Source of the DNA: Corydoras sp. C115
Lineage: Eukaryota; Chordata; Actinopteri; Siluriformes; Callichthyidae
DNA length: 64,000 nt
Assembly: GCA_019802505.1 (NCBI GenBank)
Contig: JAFMOC010000094.1
Location: forward strand, 821,501 to 885,500
Direction of reading: 5' to 3'
Numbering within the stretch: position 1 is the first letter of the stretch; the number at the start of each line of letters is the position of its first letter. The translations under genes and the position numbers were made by a program. Positions 58,916 through 64,000 of the stretch are shown one piece after another. A model generated the notes under the pieces. The model had not been told where the DNA came from, searched no databases, and worked only from the letters and a program-made list of their open reading frames with translations.

Positions 58916-61900
58916 ACTCAATTAAAAAAGGAGGTCTAAAATCAAGTAGAAGGTCCAAACCGGGAAGATGGCAAACACAGGAAGACTGCTTAGTATGTAT
59001 GCACAGAGACAATACAATACTTCATCCCATACAAGAAATAATTGCACAGATTATAAAGTAATACAGATTCAATCCATGGTGGAAATCGATTATCAATCTT
59101 CCACATGTGGATCTGAACTCCAACTCAAGGACAATGCCACTGAAAACTATAGTGTCTCCAGTCTTTCAGTCTTTATCCTGTGGGGTTGATTACATTACTG
59201 TTTATATTTCAGGTGCAGAAATGATTATTTTATTTTCAAACAGATTATTACACAGTGATTTTTATTTTTTTTGCTTTTTGGACTAACTTGGTTTGTAAGT
59301 GTATTTAGAACAAAGAAAAAAAAAACTTAAAATAGACCCTTTGTGAACCCTTCACCAAGTGAAGGTAAGAGGAAAGTATTTGCCATTATTAACTGCTAAG
59401 GTCCTGTGACTGGTCTCAAAGGCAGCTTTCATGCATAAATCCATTTGCTCTGAGCTAAAAAGCCAGTATATTAACACATGAAAGAAAAGAAGTATGTGAG
59501 ATTCATTCTCAGACTGCCATTGTGTTTATATTAATTTAGCAAATGACATTTTAATAGCTTTCCTGTGATTTGCAATTCTACTTTCATGGTGATCATAACT
59601 TTTAAAAATGAATCAAACAAATGATGAACTTCTTTATTTGTTTGATTATAATGCCTCGCTACAGGACTGCAGCTCTGTTTTAAGGTGTTACTCCAGAATC
59701 AGAGACCTCTCTTGTTGCTGTTCCTGTACATTTCTGGAAGCTTTGTGGTGCGCTGATCTGCACTAATCTCTCAAATCAGCTGAAATCACCCAGAGCGCTC
59801 TACGGTGTATTTCACAGAAACCTGACGATTTCAGTGCAGCCAGCATGATAAGTGTCCTTTGTGTTCGTTTACAACATGTGCGGCTTTTCATGCGGCTTTA
59901 TGATTACCGCAGTAGCAGAGGATTAGCGATTAGTGTCTTCTTCTGCCAGCTTAAGTGTGCTGCCTATGACAAGCCACCAGACAGAAATCTGTTCAACATC
60001 CTGTCTAGAATTAGTTTCCCCAGATTTGTGTGGACTCAAAAACCTTTATAGAAAAGAATGATGCCTTCTCACTTTTAATTTCTTTCATTCTGGGTACACA
60101 TTTCAAAGCTGTAAAAAAATTCACAATAAATTAAAAGGCTGCGTAGAGATTTACCATTCAACTTCTTGATTTCTAAGACAGTTATATGCAAACTTCAGAA
60201 TCCACTGAGATGCATTTACCCTCACAAATATTCACTTCTCCTTCATTGCTTGTAGCTTCCAAAATATATTCTTGTGAAGGTCTTTTTATCCATTTTCAGC
60301 AGCCATAAATAAAAGGGTCTTGCTCTGCTTTAGATATTTAATGTTATTTTCCTTTTGATATTCCTTTTCCATCACAACAAAAACTACATTACACTTTACC
60401 AAACACACCTAATCCAAACTCGTTCAACTTTCCACACAGGTTTGTGTTGTCTGTCTAAAAAGAACCTGTGGAGAAAATGCCAAAAATAATTGGCTATGCA
60501 AATCCACAATTGTTTCTAGGTAGAGCTCTGAAAGCCCTGCTGTATAATTGGCTGTGGTGAGGCTTTGTTTTTTGTAAATTACTTGCTATCCAATCCAGCA
60601 GGTTTCACTGAATTTGGATTCTAGTTAGTAATCACTGACACACTTTTCCAGTGTGTTTAAATCAGCAACTGTTTAACAGGGTTATGGACATGTAGCACAT
60701 AATATAAATTAGTACACTTTAGAAATGTCTGTACTTCACTCCATTGTAGCTTTAATTTATTTGCTATTTTGAATGTAATCTTTTCTACTTGCACCAAAAA
60801 CAGAAATAAGAAAAGGTATATTTATAAAATCTATGTAATCTATGTAAATTCAATTGCACATATGGATAAAATGATTAAATTATTTACTACCTTGCAAAAA
60901 ATATCGTAGTACCAATTTTATCTTTTATTACAATCCATGTTGAATGTGATATTTTTTAAAAGAGAATAATTCATTAATTTCCATCCACAACTGCAGTCTT
61001 GGCTAATACTTTGTATTGGTGAGTCAAAGTACTCAGTAAATGTCTTTTTCCCCACATTCTATAAAGGGTAAGGATTTTTGTGCTTGCCAATTCAGGTGTG
61101 AAAATGATTCTTTATGCTCTCTGATCCACTCTCAGAATTTAAGTCTTAACCATTAACTAAACTTTTTTTGAGCAGGGTTAACAGAGTCATTCAACATATT
61201 CAGATTTTCACTTCATAATGTTGCTGAGCCTTGGCCTGTGTAACAAAAAAAACTCCAGTTAAAAAATATATATTTATTTACTTTAATTTAAATATTTGGC
61301 CTAAAAGTGTATATAAAGGAAACTACATGGATAAAAGTGTTGAAATGATTTTAATGAATTAATTCAGATTTAATGTAGACTTCCTAATAATACAATTCAA
61401 AATATTGCATGGCCCTTATAAATAAGGCATGAGTCACCTGACTATTGCAAATACACAACAATATTTAAACACTGATATTTGCCTTGGGTCAAGCTTGTTG
61501 CCTTAGGGGCATATGCTGTCCTTTTTCCCACTTGACCTACCAATTTAATAAACCCATTCACCTGTACAGCAGTAAACAAATTACATTTTTCATACTTACT
61601 CACAGATACATTTTACATACAAGGTCATACGATTGCAATAGTAGCATTGCAGTGAAATGAACCATCAACATTCTTGTCTGCAGTTCAAGCTCATTTAGTC
61701 TTTCTTGACTATTATTTACTCGCTATTTACTCAACCAATTTAAAACCTACATACATGCTAGTGTTCATTGCTGAGTTTCATACATGTATAACATCTATAA
61801 CATTCTATTCATTTAGTGTAGTCACTAATAATTTTAAATGACATTACACTGAAATAATACAAGTGCAATTATATTTTAGGTCAAGCAACATCAATGTCTT

Positions 61901-61946
61901 TGTTGACTCCATGCAGGTAAACTCTTCTTTTTTTACTATGACTCAG

Positions 61947-61948
<2 letters not shown>
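58916..61948. other. Intronic DNA with candidate conserved block
   Basis: No exon recognised. The segment 59640-60060 is relatively GC-balanced and holds a 68-codon open frame (59845-60051) without a recognisable domain. The segment 60430-60620 includes an octamer-like TATGCAAAT. Both are noted as candidate noncoding elements only. Confidence 0.4.

Positions 61949-62030
<82 letters not shown>
61949..62030. repeat. (TA)n microsatellite
   Basis: About 82 bp of uninterrupted T/A alternation. Confidence 0.98.
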
Positions 62031-62031
<1 letters not shown>

Positions 62032-63507
62032 CAGCTTTACTTTTTAAAATTGCAGGCTCAGCATACTTCTCTGGGCACACCTATTAATTTTGTAAATATT
62101 ACATTATTACATTGAACATATACATTGAACTATAATTTTTAAAATGGATATCTGATCATTACATAATCTATACAAGGGTATCCTACACTGTTCAAGCTCA
62201 AGAAGAATGAGTCCCAAACTAAACCTTTCTCCCAAGGTTTCATAATTAAAACTTAAAAAACAACAATTACAGGGAGTTTTTTTCTTGCCACTGTCTCTAC
62301 AGCTAGCTCTTTGTGGGTTTTAGCTCAGAAGACTGTAAAGCTTCTTTCAGACGATTTACAATTGTAAATTCACTATATAATTTAATTAAAATATGGAACT
62401 TAAAATAAAATCTTTTGAAAACATTTTATTAAAGCTATTCAATAATATCTTCAGTGAAAGACTCTCTATACCATCTTGTGAGAAACCAGCTGGTGTCTGC
62501 ATGCTACATGCCAGGTGGTATGTACTGTAGCATAGTAATAATTCCTGCATAAATGACGTAAAAACAGCAATTTAGCACTGAGCAGTCTGAACACTTATTA
62601 ATAAGTGAGTGATGCATCCACACCTGTGCCACTGTGGCCCTAGTGTTTGCCACAGGCTGCTATATGACACTTTTAATGTAATAGTGATAATGCTGCTAAA
62701 GTGCTCTAAATGTTACTTTAGGCTACATAGTTTGCTGTTATCTAAAGTATTTTAAAGTGTGAACTGGCATTTGTAATTCACATTAAATAATGCACACATC
62801 TAGGGCTCTGCTTTGGGTGATATTACATAATTGTCAGTGGTTAATATATTTGCTTTTACTAAATGCTATATATACTATGTCATTCTTCAAAAGATCAGCT
62901 ATACCACCTTTTATTTTTAATAAATAACATAAGCTATAATTTTTGATAAACTTAGTGTATTTATAACTAAAGATTAAACTGCCTTTACTAATCTTTTGTT
63001 GTACTTACACATTCATTTTCAGAAATACTTCTTATTCCAGTTTCAGCTCACCACATTGTTTAAAACATCATCACAGTGCTCATTTAAGCAACACACAGAG
63101 GAATGCAAAATGTCTGCCAACATTATCCCTCTCTACCTATTCATAGAGCAAGCTTATCTGCAGTCCTTTCCCCACCCACAAACTCAATAATCCATATGGT
63201 TATTTAAATACAATTACATTGTGATCTCTTGTTAATTAAGATCTAATTTTGTAAAGGTATCCAAATCTTCTGTAATACTTTTAAATGCATCATAATGCAT
63301 TATATGGGTTGAGTTCAATTTGAGGGTTTTTACAAATCAATGCAATAAATAATTGTAATGCACACTCAATGTCAATAATTCAACTCAATTACTTGAGTTA
63401 CTAATTGTCATTAGATCATATTGTGCCTGAAAACCATGTAGCAGTATTAATCAAATATAAAACAAACAGTTCTCTCTCTTTTTATCTTCTCTCGCTCTCG
63501 CTCTCTC

Positions 63508-63510
<3 letters not shown>
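62031..63510. other. Intronic DNA, nothing recognised
   Basis: AT-rich unique sequence with no exon or known repeat. Confidence 0.5.

Positions 63511-63588
<78 letters not shown>
63511..63588. repeat. (AT)n microsatellite abutting a SINE
   Basis: About 78 bp of A/T alternation, preceded by a CT-rich stretch and followed directly by a SINE head. Confidence 0.98.
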
Positions 63589-63590
<2 letters not shown>

Positions 63591-63937
63591 GCGGCACGGT
63601 GGCTTAGTGGTCAGCAAGTTCTCCTCTCAGCGCTAGGGATTCCCAGTTCGAATCCCCATCTGGGTGGAGTTTCCATGTTCTCCCCGTGTCTGCCTGGGTT
63701 TCCTCTGGGTTCTCCGGTTTCCTCCCACAGTCCAAAAACATGGCTCAAGTCAATTGAATTCTCAAAATTGCCCCATATAGAGTGTGTCTGTGTGAGTGAG
63801 TGTGTGCCCAGTGATGGATTGGCGCCCTGTCCTGGGTGTATCTGCCCAGCGCCCGAGATGTTCTCCCCTGGATGGGCATGGGGAACCCCACCACGACCCT
63901 AATAGAGGATAAAGCGGGAGATAATGAATGAATGAAT
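63589..63937 (+). mobile_element. Full-length SINE (DANA/Mermaid-like)
   Basis: Begins GGGCGGCACGG directly after an (AT)n tract. The RNA polymerase III A box is TGGCTTAGTGG (63600-63610) and the B box core is GTTCGAATC (63646-63654); both fit the tRNA consensus. The core, the CCCAGCGCCCGA block, the AGGATAAAGCGGGAGATAAT end and a (GAAT)n tail are complete. With its intact promoter and few differences from the other good copies, it is among the youngest insertions here. Confidence 0.94.
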
Positions 63938-64000
63938 ATACAGTATATAAGTATGTTTAATAATACAACTTTTTGGAGTGACTTTGTGCAGATAATTGTC

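Larger units (their letters stand above)
33177..64000 (+). other. asic2: asic2 first intron (partial, over 30.8 kb)
   Basis: The intron opens with donor GTGAGT. I looked for the expected next exon, which should begin with a block like VFTKYGKCYMFNSG, and do not find it on the plus strand, so the acceptor lies beyond the window. Very long introns in this gene are known from mammals. The interval holds most of the mobile elements listed below. Confidence 0.7.

Noticed and set aside
60880..61250. ACCTTGCAAAA string suggesting the end of another Tc1 element
   Set aside because: Only the first dozen bases resemble a known end; no matching partner end and no transposase motif found.

Overview
This is AT-rich vertebrate DNA, almost certainly from a teleost fish. 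Three things point that way: many copies of a tRNA-derived SINE with the conserved core and (GAAT)n tail of the DANA/Mermaid type, a full-length Tc1-type transposon with its fish-style inner and outer terminal repeats, and very long (AT)n tracts. An otophysan such as a catfish or characin is plausible, but the sequence does not settle the species.

Only one host gene exon is recognisable. At 32586-33176 (+) lies the first coding exon of an acid-sensing ion channel of the ASIC2b type (asic2). It encodes the cytoplasmic N terminus, transmembrane segment 1 and the start of the extracellular domain, and ends at a consensus GTGAGT splice donor. No second exon follows, so 33177-64000 is read as the beginning of a first intron longer than 30.8 kb. 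The roughly 1.4 kb before the exon (31044-32468) is purine-rich with a TATA-like box and is the best candidate for promoter and 5' UTR.

Layout. 1-12.4 kb: unique AT-rich DNA with (TA)n and (CA)n microsatellites and no gene. 12.5-28 kb: four SINE copies, a pair of 85-bp repeats, more microsatellites. 28-31 kb: unique sequence with one possible conserved noncoding block. 31-33.2 kb: asic2 promoter region and exon. 33.2-46.8 kb: intron with six SINE copies. 46.8-49.6 kb: a mobile-element cluster holding a 1.62-kb Tc1 element inserted in an (AT)n tract, a possible solo LTR, a decayed Tc1-like transposase fragment and a SINE. 51.9-52.2 kb: a Ty3/Gypsy reverse-transcriptase relic on the minus strand. 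53-64 kb: intron with two SINE copies, long (AT)n tracts and possible conserved noncoding blocks.

The Tc1 transposase keeps a complete DD34E catalytic triad and matching 29-bp terminal repeats, and is broken only by one extra A in an A7 run. I did not find a new multi-gene system. The most useful observations are the ASIC2b-type alternative first exon in a fish, the near-intact Tc1 element, and the repeated association of insertions with (AT)n tracts.
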